Shown here: positions 14,632 through 21,672 of the stretch, in pieces | Layout of the letters: every line of letters begins with the position of its first letter | How positions within the stretch are numbered: the stretch's first letter is position 1 | Translations under genes and position numbers: made by a program | Origin: Bacteroidales bacterium | GTDB lineage: Bacteria > Bacteroidota > Bacteroidia > Bacteroidales > UBA932 | Assembly (NCBI GenBank): GCA_017627955.1 | Contig: JAGAFU010000042.1 | Span: forward strand, 1-41,637 | DNA length: 41,637 bases | Direction: 5' to 3' | Notes under the pieces: generated by a model | Databases searched by the model: none | What the model was told of the DNA's origin: nothing | What the model saw: the letters and a program-made list of their open reading frames with translations, nothing else

Positions 14632-15754
14632 GGTCGCTGATGATGTCGTCAGAGGTGAAGAAGTGATCCTCGGGGATGCGGATCCTTCGACTCCGCTCAG
14701 GAGCCGGTTGGTGAGCGGAGTCGAACCACAAGGCTCCCTCTGAAAGGAGCCGGTCAACCGGAGCGTCACCGGCGAGGGAACGTAGCTCATCTTCAGGAAG
14801 GCCAGCATCGGTCCTCAAAGGTAACATGATCCGCTCGACTCGGATGTCTTCCGGAGTGAGGACTTCTTCTTCCCGGGAATATTCCCCAAGGCTCTCGCTA
14901 TTCCAAGACCTGACGGAACTCGCTGACAATGAGTGGACTCCTGGGCCGAGGCCCACATAGGGGACCCGCCTCCAATAGGCGCTGTTGTGGACAGCTTCAT
15001 AACCGGGAAGGGAAAAATTGGAGACTTCGTAGTGATGGTAGCCAGCCTCACCAAGTCTGGCGCAAAGCAGGTCGTATTGCTCCCTACATCGCTCGTCAGT
15101 AGCCTCGGTAAAGCCGCCTTTGGCAATCAGTTTCTCAATGGCGCTACCCTCTTCTATGGACAATTGGTATGCGGAAATATGCTCGGGCTTAAGATCCATG
15201 GCCCTTTCAATGGTGTCGGCCCAAACTTTTTCGGAGAGTTGCGGCAGGCCGAATATCAAGTCTATACTGATATTCATGACTCCGCAACGGCGCAGGATCT
15301 TGAAAGCCTCAACGGCCTCAGCTGAATCATGCCGGCGGTTCATCCATCGTAGAATCCCGTCATCGAAGGATTGGACACCCATGCTGATCCGGTTCACCCC
15401 CAAGGCCAAAAGCCCTTTGACATATTCCTCACCTTTCTGGACTATGTCTTCGGGATTAACCTCTATCGTGAACTCTGACCAGGGGGAGATGACCGGCCCT
15501 TCGGCTCCGCTCAGGGACCGGACAATCTTGGAGAGCACATCAAGCGGAAGCACTGATGGGGTGCCTCCGCCAATATATAAGGTATTTACTTCGAGCGTTT
15601 GGGTTATCTCTTCGCGACGGGCGGCGATTTCTTTGCGCACCGCATCGGCGTAGGACTCGAAGCAACGATTCTTTGATTCGCTCTGAATGACATTGGAGTA
15701 GAAGCCGCAGTAGGTACAGCGGCTCTCACAAAAGGGAACGTGGAGATAGATCAC
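14624..15754 (-). CDS. hemW: Radical SAM protein HemW (heme chaperone, coproporphyrinogen oxidase-like)
   Basis: A 376-residue cytoplasmic radical SAM protein. The iron-sulfur motif is C-E-S-R-C-T-Y-C (Cys9, Cys13, Cys16), the SAM-binding GGGTPS is near residue 68, and the HemW hallmark HNSAYW is near 262. The family binds heme and delivers it to target proteins; it is not the HemN oxidase, which has an extra N-terminal segment. The start codon is GTG at 15754. Two palindromic repeats are translated: one gives SLSGAEGPVIS near residue 83, the other FDSAHQPAPERSRRIRI near the C-terminus. Both fall outside the conserved motifs. The gene starts three bases after the coiled-coil protein stop, so the two are probably co-transcribed. 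Confidence 0.92.
   Translation of the reverse strand: MIYLHVPFCESRCTYCGFYSNVIQSESKNRCFESYADAVRKEIAARREEITQTLEVNTLYIGGGTPSVLPLDVLSKIVRSLSGAEGPVISPWSEFTIEVNPEDIVQKGEEYVKGLLALGVNRISMGVQSFDDGILRWMNRRHDSAEAVEAFKILRRCGVMNISIDLIFGLPQLSEKVWADTIERAMDLKPEHISAYQLSIEEGSAIEKLIAKGGFTEATDERCREQYDLLCARLGEAGYHHYEVSNFSLPGYEAVHNSAYWRRVPYVGLGPGVHSLSASSVRSWNSESLGEYSREEEVLTPEDIRVERIMLPLRTDAGLPEDELRSLAGDAPVDRLLSEGALWFDSAHQPAPERSRRIRIPEDHFFTSDDIISDLI
14686..14725. repeat. 14-bp inverted repeat made of two opposed family cores (HemW C-terminus)
   Basis: TTCGACTCCGCTCA (14686-14699) and TGAGCGGAGTCGAA (14712-14725) are perfect complements with a 12-base spacer. Each arm is a CTGAG/CGAAG-type core, so this is two copies head to head. 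A further short stem, GGCTCC/GGAGCC, follows at 14732-14751. Confidence 0.85.
15497..15516. repeat. In-frame palindromic element (HemW N-terminal half)
   Basis: The coding strand reads CCCTGAGCGGAGCCGAAGGG, a CCCT/AGGG stem with G.A pairs and a G-C closed loop. It is translated as SLSGAEGPV between the GGGTPS motif and the conserved EVNPE. Confidence 0.8.
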
Positions 15755-15757
15755 GCT

Positions 15758-16672
15758 CTAACGGAGCAGGAGCTCGGTCTTGCCGAGGAAAGCCTGCGCC
15801 GTGTAAGCCTCGATCGTATAGATACCAGCCTGGTATGAAGGGATATCGTTGAGATAGATGCTGAGATCAACCTCCTTGCCCTGATAATCCACCTCACGGG
15901 AAGCGGAAGCGACCATCGTCTGGCCGTTATAGGTAAAGGAAGTCTGGTTACTGTTCGTCAGGAGAATACCCTCGGGATCCTTGACCCTGATGTACACCCT
16001 GACAGGTCCCTTCGGCGCCAATTCATTCTCGACAAGACTCAAGGTCGCAAGAAGCCTCACAACCCTGCTGCTTCGGTCAGTAACTTTATCGGAGCTGTTG
16101 TAAGCGGCGATAGACAGTCCCCTTGACTTGATCACGGAGCCGGCGGCCACCTGGCCGGTAAGGCTCTCAACCTGTCCCTTCAGCTCGGCGTTCTCCGCCC
16201 TGCTGGAAGCAGCCTCCTTACGCGCGGCCGCGGCATCGGCGGTCAGCTTATGGTTCAGGGTGTTGAGGGAGTCGATCTGGACAATGTAGTTACGCATGAT
16301 GCTCCTCAGGGTTCCGAGCTCTTTCTCGTACTGGCGCATCTTGGCACGGTTGGTAGCCTCAGTCTTCTGGATCCTTTCGATCAACTGGTTGACTTCCTCT
16401 CTTGAGGAATCCAACTGGCTGTTGACGGACTCATATTCAGAGGAAAGGCTGTCATAGTCTCCCTTCAGGGCTATCATCTGCTGGGTAAGGTCTTCCTTCT
16501 CGGCGTTCAGATCCTTGACAAGGGATGACTTGCTGGTCCACACATAGGCCAGGCCGGCCGCCATCAATGCGGCGACAGCCACGAGAGCCCACATGACGTT
16601 CTTCAAACTCTTGTTCTTCTGTTCCTGTTCCTCGCGCTGGCGACGCTCCAGGATAGGGTCGATTTCTGCCAT
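15758..16672 (-). CDS. Membrane-anchored coiled-coil protein
   Basis: A 304-residue protein of unknown function. A charged cytoplasmic N-terminus (RRQREEQEQKNKSLKN) is followed by one transmembrane helix (VMWALVAVAALMAAGLAYVW, residues about 26-45). A coiled coil follows from about 50 to 180, rich in Glu, Lys, Ser and Leu. A C-terminal beta-rich domain of about 110 residues (PVRVYIRVKDPEGILLTNSN, EVDLSIYLNDIPSYQAG) may be Ig-like. Similar proteins are common in Bacteroidales as uncharacterised membrane proteins; a link to the cell envelope is plausible but not shown. It is the first gene of a unit with hemW and is divergent from a small membrane protein. Confidence 0.75.
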   Translation of the reverse strand: MAEIDPILERRQREEQEQKNKSLKNVMWALVAVAALMAAGLAYVWTSKSSLVKDLNAEKEDLTQQMIALKGDYDSLSSEYESVNSQLDSSREEVNQLIERIQKTEATNRAKMRQYEKELGTLRSIMRNYIVQIDSLNTLNHKLTADAAAARKEAASSRAENAELKGQVESLTGQVAAGSVIKSRGLSIAAYNSSDKVTDRSSRVVRLLATLSLVENELAPKGPVRVYIRVKDPEGILLTNSNQTSFTYNGQTMVASASREVDYQGKEVDLSIYLNDIPSYQAGIYTIEAYTAQAFLGKTELLLR

Positions 16673-16698
16673 AATCTTCGAATTCTTGTTTCAATCCA

Positions 16699-16706
16699 CA
16701 AAAGTA
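16699..16706 (-). promoter_or_regulatory. -7 box of the coiled-coil/hemW unit
   Basis: TACTTTTG on the minus strand fits TAnnTTTG and lies 26 bases before the ATG at 16672. No TTTG at the expected -33 distance. Confidence 0.5.
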
Positions 16707-16726
16707 CGAAAAGTATTTCTTTTTCG

Positions 16727-16734
16727 TATATTTG
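16727..16734 (+). promoter_or_regulatory. -7 box of the small membrane protein gene
   Basis: TATATTTG is a perfect TAnnTTTG match, 26 bases before the ATG at 16761. It lies 20 bases from the divergent -7 box. The -33 element is not clear. Confidence 0.55.
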
Positions 16735-16760
16735 TGCTAACAGCAAAAAACGGGCAACTA

Positions 16761-17225
16761 ATGAAATACATTGTCAGGGCGGTCAAATATTTTATATGGT
16801 TCATCTTGATTCTGACCATCGTCATGCTCATCATGGCAGTCCTTGGACTTGTGGAACCGGATCCGGACCTAATGTTCCGGGAGGGATGGAAATCAATATG
16901 GCAGATAGCGATTCTTTTCGGAATAGTCGCGGCTTTATACCCTATGTTTGGGTTCCGCAAGCAGGAGGCTATTGTCCCCGGAGAGTACCCGCAAGTTAGG
17001 GACGAGGTCGTCAGTTACATGGAATCAAGAGGTTACGAGCTGGAGACAGAAGAGAACCAGATAATGACCTTCAGACTTCACTCGAAAGTCAGCCGGATCG
17101 CGAAAATGCTGGAGGACCGGGTGACTTTCATCAAGGTGCCGGAAGGCTTCGAGGTAGAGGGCCTCAGAAAAGACATAATCCGCTTGATCAGCGGACTCGA
17201 ATACAAGCTCAACAACGAGCGATAA
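16761..17225 (+). CDS. Small membrane protein with two transmembrane segments
   Basis: A 154-residue protein of unknown function. Two hydrophobic helices (YFIWFILILTIVMLIMAVLG near residues 10-29 and IWQIAILFGIVAALYPMFG near 46-64) are followed by a soluble domain of about 90 residues. That domain begins VPGEYPQVRDEVVSYMESRGYELE and has alternating strands and helices. An ATG 168 bases upstream is in frame but lies before the promoter and inside the divergent gene, so 16761 is the start. The DUF2007 gene follows after 28 bases on the same strand, and the two are likely co-transcribed. Confidence 0.8.
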   Translation: MKYIVRAVKYFIWFILILTIVMLIMAVLGLVEPDPDLMFREGWKSIWQIAILFGIVAALYPMFGFRKQEAIVPGEYPQVRDEVVSYMESRGYELETEENQIMTFRLHSKVSRIAKMLEDRVTFIKVPEGFEVEGLRKDIIRLISGLEYKLNNER

Positions 17226-17253
17226 CCACTAATAACCCTAAATTCTGAATATT

Positions 17254-17502
17254 ATGAAAAGAGAAGAGGAATTCAAGACCGTCATCACACTGAATGATGC
17301 CATCAGCGCCCAGATGGTTGCTGGGATGCTGAACGAGAACGGGATTCCGGCGGCAGTGTTCGGAGCTGACTCCACGGCTATGCTCAATGGGGTCGGCAAC
17401 ATTGACGTAAAGGTCAATGCCAGCGACTATGAAGCCGCCATGGAACTGATCAACACCCCGGGAGACACTCCTGAAGAAGAGGAAGAAGAGACTGAAGCCT
17501 AA
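17254..17502 (+). CDS. DUF2007-type small protein (putative signal transducing protein)
   Basis: An 82-residue protein whose first 65 residues match the DUF2007 pattern: a beta strand (FKTVITLND), a helix with the A-x-x-x-x-x-x-L pattern (AQMVAGMLNENGIPA), a second strand pair (VGNIDVKVNASDYE) and a helix (AAMELI). The domain resembles a half ferredoxin fold and is called a signal-transducing domain without direct evidence. The tail is a run of Glu residues. The last four bases overlap the 3' end of the convergent DUF3109 gene. Confidence 0.8.
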   Translation: MKREEEFKTVITLNDAISAQMVAGMLNENGIPAAVFGADSTAMLNGVGNIDVKVNASDYEAAMELINTPGDTPEEEEEETEA

Positions 17503-18107
17503 CCCAAGACCACCTTGGCGGCAGCCTCAAGAGCCTCATAGAAGTCTTTACCGTAGACACTAATGAGCGGATCGCGGAGGAATTCGTACACACGGATTCC
17601 TTCGCGTTTCCCTTTCTGGAAGGCGGCCTCGCAAAGATGCCAACGGTGGAGGTTCAGGGCCTGCCCCCCGTTGGAAAGCTTCTTGACCCGGATCGGGTAG
17701 AGCCAACAGGAACGAGGCTTGCGGAAAGAGCAGGATCCAGTGAAAAAGCATCTCTCAATTGAGCAGAAACAACTTCCGTCTTCTCCGAAAGTGGTGAAAG
17801 CGCATTCGCCTGTACCATCAACTACAGGGGTGACTATGTCCCCATCCCTGTCAATTATGAAAAAGCCGTCCTTGTCCACCTGGGAGCGTCCCTGCGGACG
17901 CATAAGTGACGAATAGACAGGATATTCCCTCTCAAGATCGTCGAGCTCTTCCTCCTCAAGTGGAGCGCCGCTGTCACCTATCACACAGCATATTCCTTTG
18001 CAGACAGGATAGTCGCAGGCGAAAAACTCTGTGACCACTTCCTCAGAGACCAGGATGTCCCCGATCTGGATTATTGTCCCGAAATCATTCCTGCGGTTTG
18101 ACGACAT
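17499..18107 (-). CDS. DUF3109 family cysteine-rich protein
   Basis: A 202-residue protein of a family conserved in Bacteroidetes. Its N-terminus has FFACDYPVCKGICCVIGDSGAPLE (in parts: FFACDYPVCKG and ICCVIGDSGAPLE), the Cys pattern that recalls YkgJ-type metal-cluster proteins. More cysteines follow in GECAFTTF, SCFCSIERCFF and CSFRKPRSCWLYPI. The cluster of at least ten cysteines suggests a bound metal or Fe-S cluster; the function is unknown. Its start lies inside the 3' end of the M16-like gene (23-base overlap), so it is likely translated by coupling with that gene. Confidence 0.85.
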   Translation of the reverse strand: MSSNRRNDFGTIIQIGDILVSEEVVTEFFACDYPVCKGICCVIGDSGAPLEEEELDDLEREYPVYSSLMRPQGRSQVDKDGFFIIDRDGDIVTPVVDGTGECAFTTFGEDGSCFCSIERCFFTGSCSFRKPRSCWLYPIRVKKLSNGGQALNLHRWHLCEAAFQKGKREGIRVYEFLRDPLISVYGKDFYEALEAAAKVVLG

Positions 18108-20619
18108 ATTCCACTCTCATTCCGCCCGCCAGGGCATTGAAAACTTCTTTGACCTTGTCGGCGGTCACACCGTTGATCTTCTCGTTATAACCTGTCAGGA
18201 CATCCTTCCCGGAAGAATACCGCATCAGCACGGCATCGGCGTAACCAGACGGATCCGCGAGGTTCATTGAATACTGGTTGGCCAGAAGAGCCTTGCTGGA
18301 GGATAGCTCAGCCGCCCCGACCGGCCCGGAGAGGACCTCGTCGATTGTCTTCCTGGCGACCATCAGCGCCTCGTCCACATTCAGCTCACCTCCTTCAACA
18401 CCTTCCGGAAGACCATATTCCGGAACTGGCGTCAAAGTGAAACGCATATCAGCTATCTCTTTGGGGAAGGTGGAGAACTTGTCTTCCAAGCTCACCGAGA
18501 AACCCAATTCAGCCATGACACCGGAAAGACGTCTCTCCAGGGAGAGACCGGCGGCCTTGAACGCCATGTAGGTCTCTGTTGAGAAAGGATGAGAGGCCGC
18601 AAGGCCAATCTCTATCCGGGCAGGATCCCCTACTTCGGAATATGTAGTGGAACCAACTTTGAGGTTGAGGTTGGCTAATGATCTTGGAGAGACCGATTTG
18701 CTAACCCTGAAACCACCCAGGACTTTGGCGAAATATTTCTGAAGGTCCGCCGAAGGAAGTTCCCCGACCAGGACAATCACCCCGTCGCCGCACCTTAGGA
18801 ATTCCCTGGAGAAAAAGGCCTCGGCATCCGACAAAGTGGTCTCTACCAAGCCGGAAGGAGTCTTGATCTCAGTGTAATTGTTGTCCGGGAACATCAGACT
18901 GTCAAGAGTGGCGGTCTTGAGGGTGGAAATACCAGCAAGGCGGTAAGGGTCAAACAGCGAATAATCAGCCTTTCTCTCATTCGCGACAGAAAGGAGGGCC
19001 TTGAACACCAACGCATAGCGTGATGAGGGTGCCGATCCGGAAATCCTCAGGTCAGAGGCGGAAACTGTGGTCTTGATGTCTACTCCATTGGCATTCAAGA
19101 CCTTCTCGAAATCACCAGCCTGAAGGCCAGCTATCTTGTGGAGACCCATCATGTCGGAGAAGAAAGCCCCCTCGCCACGGTCGAGATCCTTCACAGTAGA
19201 GAAGCCTCCCTTTATCATCATTGAATATGCGAATCGCCCTCCGGACGGCATCTTCTTGTAAATTACCCTCAAGCCATTGGCGAAAGTCCACATCTCACCG
19301 CCAGAGGCGGGATCACTCGAGACGGATTTCAACTTTGTCTTGCCTCTCTCGATGCCAAATTCGACAGTGTCTTTGGCCGAAACCCTCCAGACCATGGTGG
19401 GTTTCTCCAACATAGCGACGCTGTTCCAGGTGGCGGTAAACATCATCGGATATATCCACTCGTCATATTCTTCCTCACTGCCGGTCCACTTGACCGAGGC
19501 ATCGAGAGTGTCCCCTAAAAGAGCGGAAGTGTAGTTGTTGAATATCGAGGCCTCGGCATCTATCGACATGTTCCTGGAGGTGAAATACCTGGCCTTGGTC
19601 GGCGAGGTCGCCAGATCCGCTCCGACCAGATAGTTGGAAACACATTGGCGGACCATCTCGTCGTTGGACCGCGGCTGGGAGAGAAGCCTTAAGGAAGATT
19701 CCCTGTAGGTCTTGTATTCATCTTTTCCAACTCCCTTGGCTCCTATTTCCGACAAGGTGGAAGAAAGTGCCAGTGTCGCGGGAATCAGCTGATCTTCAGA
19801 AGTTTCCAATTTAACAACGAAGCGCTCATCACCAGCGGAATCATCACTTCCGAAAGTATTGACAAGCATATTCCGAACAGGGATATTCCTTGAGACGAGA
19901 GACGTGGTGAGTCTGTCTTTCACTATTTCCGCAAGCTCCATGGAGAACAGCTTGGAGATGAACGGTTGAATCGTGTTCATCTGTTCAGCAGGGGTCCTGG
20001 GGGCTCTGAACTGGACCTCTACAGATGCTTTGTCCGAAGGCTCGAAAGACCATTTCGTGTCTTCACTCGGCACCCAGGAATATTCCGGAGCGGTGTAAGA
20101 GGTCGTCCTGGAGGGAACCATGAGGGAGAAAACCTTCATTTTCTCGATTATCTCAGCCGGTTTTATGTCTCCGGAGACGATCACCGCATGAGGACGGGGT
20201 TGTGTCCCGATGATGTCGAACATCATCAGCAGGGTCGTGTCCGCCGCGGCGACATCGAACATCGGAACATTGTCAAAGCGGAAAAGAGTGGCATTGTCCT
20301 GATAGGATATATACCCTTCCGGACGGCAGCCTATTCCCTTGCGAGACAAGAACTTATAAGGAATTGTCTTGTTGAAATGAGGCAGCGAGGCGAGCTCCGC
20401 CCTGGCCGCTAGAGTGTCCGTCATCCCTTTGCGTACCAAAGCGAAATCGGCCACCCCTTTCATTGTCGTGTTAGTGACAAGATAGTAGGATATCCCATTT
20501 GAAAGTTCGCCTTTGGTGATTGACGCGTCTTTTTGCAACGGGGGCAGGTTCTGCGCTGGCATGTTTATTGAAAAACCAAGCAAGACAGAACAAAAGACAT
20601 ATGTGAAAAAACGCCGCAT
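18085..20619 (-). CDS. M16 peptidase-like protein without zinc ligands, exported
   Basis: An 844-residue protein with a signal peptide (FFTYVFCSVLLGFSINMPAQ) and two M16 (pitrilysin-like) halves. The halves begin GELSNGISYYLV near residue 36 and FANGLRVIYKK near 440. Active M16 enzymes carry HxxEH early in the first half. Here the corresponding stretch reads LAARAELA, keeping the Glu but replacing both His, and the second half reads GEGAFFSDM with all ligands gone. I therefore expect a catalytically dead subunit, perhaps a partner of an active M16 protein encoded elsewhere. The start at 20619 is set by an AGGAGG eight bases upstream; an ATG seven codons earlier lacks one. The frame is complete. 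Confidence 0.82.
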   Translation of the reverse strand: MRRFFTYVFCSVLLGFSINMPAQNLPPLQKDASITKGELSNGISYYLVTNTTMKGVADFALVRKGMTDTLAARAELASLPHFNKTIPYKFLSRKGIGCRPEGYISYQDNATLFRFDNVPMFDVAAADTTLLMMFDIIGTQPRPHAVIVSGDIKPAEIIEKMKVFSLMVPSRTTSYTAPEYSWVPSEDTKWSFEPSDKASVEVQFRAPRTPAEQMNTIQPFISKLFSMELAEIVKDRLTTSLVSRNIPVRNMLVNTFGSDDSAGDERFVVKLETSEDQLIPATLALSSTLSEIGAKGVGKDEYKTYRESSLRLLSQPRSNDEMVRQCVSNYLVGADLATSPTKARYFTSRNMSIDAEASIFNNYTSALLGDTLDASVKWTGSEEEYDEWIYPMMFTATWNSVAMLEKPTMVWRVSAKDTVEFGIERGKTKLKSVSSDPASGGEMWTFANGLRVIYKKMPSGGRFAYSMMIKGGFSTVKDLDRGEGAFFSDMMGLHKIAGLQAGDFEKVLNANGVDIKTTVSASDLRISGSAPSSRYALVFKALLSVANERKADYSLFDPYRLAGISTLKTATLDSLMFPDNNYTEIKTPSGLVETTLSDAEAFFSREFLRCGDGVIVLVGELPSADLQKYFAKVLGGFRVSKSVSPRSLANLNLKVGSTTYSEVGDPARIEIGLAASHPFSTETYMAFKAAGLSLERRLSGVMAELGFSVSLEDKFSTFPKEIADMRFTLTPVPEYGLPEGVEGGELNVDEALMVARKTIDEVLSGPVGAAELSSSKALLANQYSMNLADPSGYADAVLMRYSSGKDVLTGYNEKINGVTADKVKEVFNALAGGMRVEYVVKPQE

Positions 20620-20627
20620 TTTAAGAG

Positions 20628-20633
20628 CCTCCT
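20628..20633 (-). promoter_or_regulatory. Strong Shine-Dalgarno site of the M16-like gene
   Basis: AGGAGG on the minus strand, eight bases before the ATG at 20619. Such a full match is unusual in this window, where most starts have no clear site, and it decides between two candidate starts. Confidence 0.7.
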
Positions 20634-20637
20634 TTCG

Positions 20638-20670
20638 CAAAATTAATCAATAATGTGCGATTGACACAAT
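20638..20670 (-). promoter_or_regulatory. Promoter of the M16-like/DUF3109 unit
   Basis: On the minus strand ATTG (20670-20667), 21 bases, then TAATTTTG (20645-20638). The -7 box is perfect and the -33 box has three of four bases. It overlaps the divergent promoter of the TPR gene. Confidence 0.6.
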
Positions 20671-20686
20671 TTTTTTATTACATTTG
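20660..20686 (+). promoter_or_regulatory. Promoter of the exported TPR protein gene
   Basis: TACATTTG at 20679-20686 is a perfect -7 box. The nearest -33 candidate is ATTG at 20660-20663, with a short spacer of 15 bases. The ATG at 20734 lies 47 bases downstream. Confidence 0.5.
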
Positions 20687-20733
20687 TCTCCGTTCGCCGT
20701 GTATAAAAGTTGAACTTAAATACATTAAAGAAG

Positions 20734-21672
20734 ATGAAAAAAATTGTTCTCGTTATCGCTTCTTTGGTCATGGCTGCCGGAATCGCTTCCGCTCAGGACA
20801 TGGCTCAGGCTACTGAACTCTACAACAATGGAGCCACAGCTATTACTATGAAAAACTGGACCGAAGCTTTGGATTATTTCCAGAAAGCTCTCGCGATGGG
20901 AACCGAAATTGGTGAAGAGGCCAATGAGCTTGTTGAGAATTGCAAGACCGCTATTCCTGGAGTCGCTCTTGAGATCGCAAAAGACTTTATCAAAGATAAT
21001 AAATTCGACGAGGCTTTCGCCAAAGTCGAGGAAGTCGCCAAGCTTGCCGCCGAGTATGGCAATGAAGAAGTTGAGCTACAAGCGAATAATCTTAAGCCCG
21101 ACATTCTGATCAGGAAGGGTAGCTTCGCTGAGGAAGGGGCCGACAAGGACTACGCCACAGCTGTAGACTGCTACTCCAAGGCTTACGCCATGGACACGAC
21201 AGCCAGCAAGACCGCCCTTCGCCTTGGCGCCGCTCTGAAGAAGCTCGGCAAGGACGATGAGGCTATCAAGGCTTTCCAGCATGCGGCTTGGAATGGTGAC
21301 GAGGAGATCGCCAACAAGCAGATTTCCACCATCTACCTGCAAAATGCCCAGGTCGCTCTTAAAGGACAGAAGTATGCTGATGCCATCAAGGCCGCTGAGA
21401 AGGCCAATGACATCGCCGAGAATGCCAACGCTTATCTGATCGCTGGTCAGGCGTCCCAGAAGTTGAAGAAGAACTCTGACGCGATCAAGAACTTCGAGAA
21501 GTATCTTGAGCTCAAGCCCACAGCATCCAACGCCAATGGCATCGCGTTCACCGTCGCTGCCCTTTACCAGCAGTCTGGCAACAAGGCCAAGGCTCTCGAG
21601 TTCTACAAGAAGGTCGAGAACGACGCCAAGTTCGGTGCCCAGGCCAAGCAGCAGATCGCTGCCCTCAAATAA
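20734..21672 (+). CDS. Exported tetratricopeptide repeat protein
   Basis: A 312-residue protein with a signal peptide (IVLVIASLVMAAGIASAQ) and at least four TPR-like units. Examples are ATELYNNGATAITMKNWTEA near residue 25, AVDCYSKAYAMDTTASKTA near 145 and AIKNFEKYLELKPTASNAN near 255. TPR domains build a superhelical scaffold for protein binding, here in the periplasm; no enzyme motif is present. The start at 20734 gives the signal peptide directly after the Met-Lys-Lys. The stop overlaps the ATG of the U32 gene by one base (TAATG), so they are translationally coupled, but a functional link is not obvious. Codon usage is biased to frequent codons, suggesting high expression. Confidence 0.87.
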   Translation: MKKIVLVIASLVMAAGIASAQDMAQATELYNNGATAITMKNWTEALDYFQKALAMGTEIGEEANELVENCKTAIPGVALEIAKDFIKDNKFDEAFAKVEEVAKLAAEYGNEEVELQANNLKPDILIRKGSFAEEGADKDYATAVDCYSKAYAMDTTASKTALRLGAALKKLGKDDEAIKAFQHAAWNGDEEIANKQISTIYLQNAQVALKGQKYADAIKAAEKANDIAENANAYLIAGQASQKLKKNSDAIKNFEKYLELKPTASNANGIAFTVAALYQQSGNKAKALEFYKKVENDAKFGAQAKQQIAALK

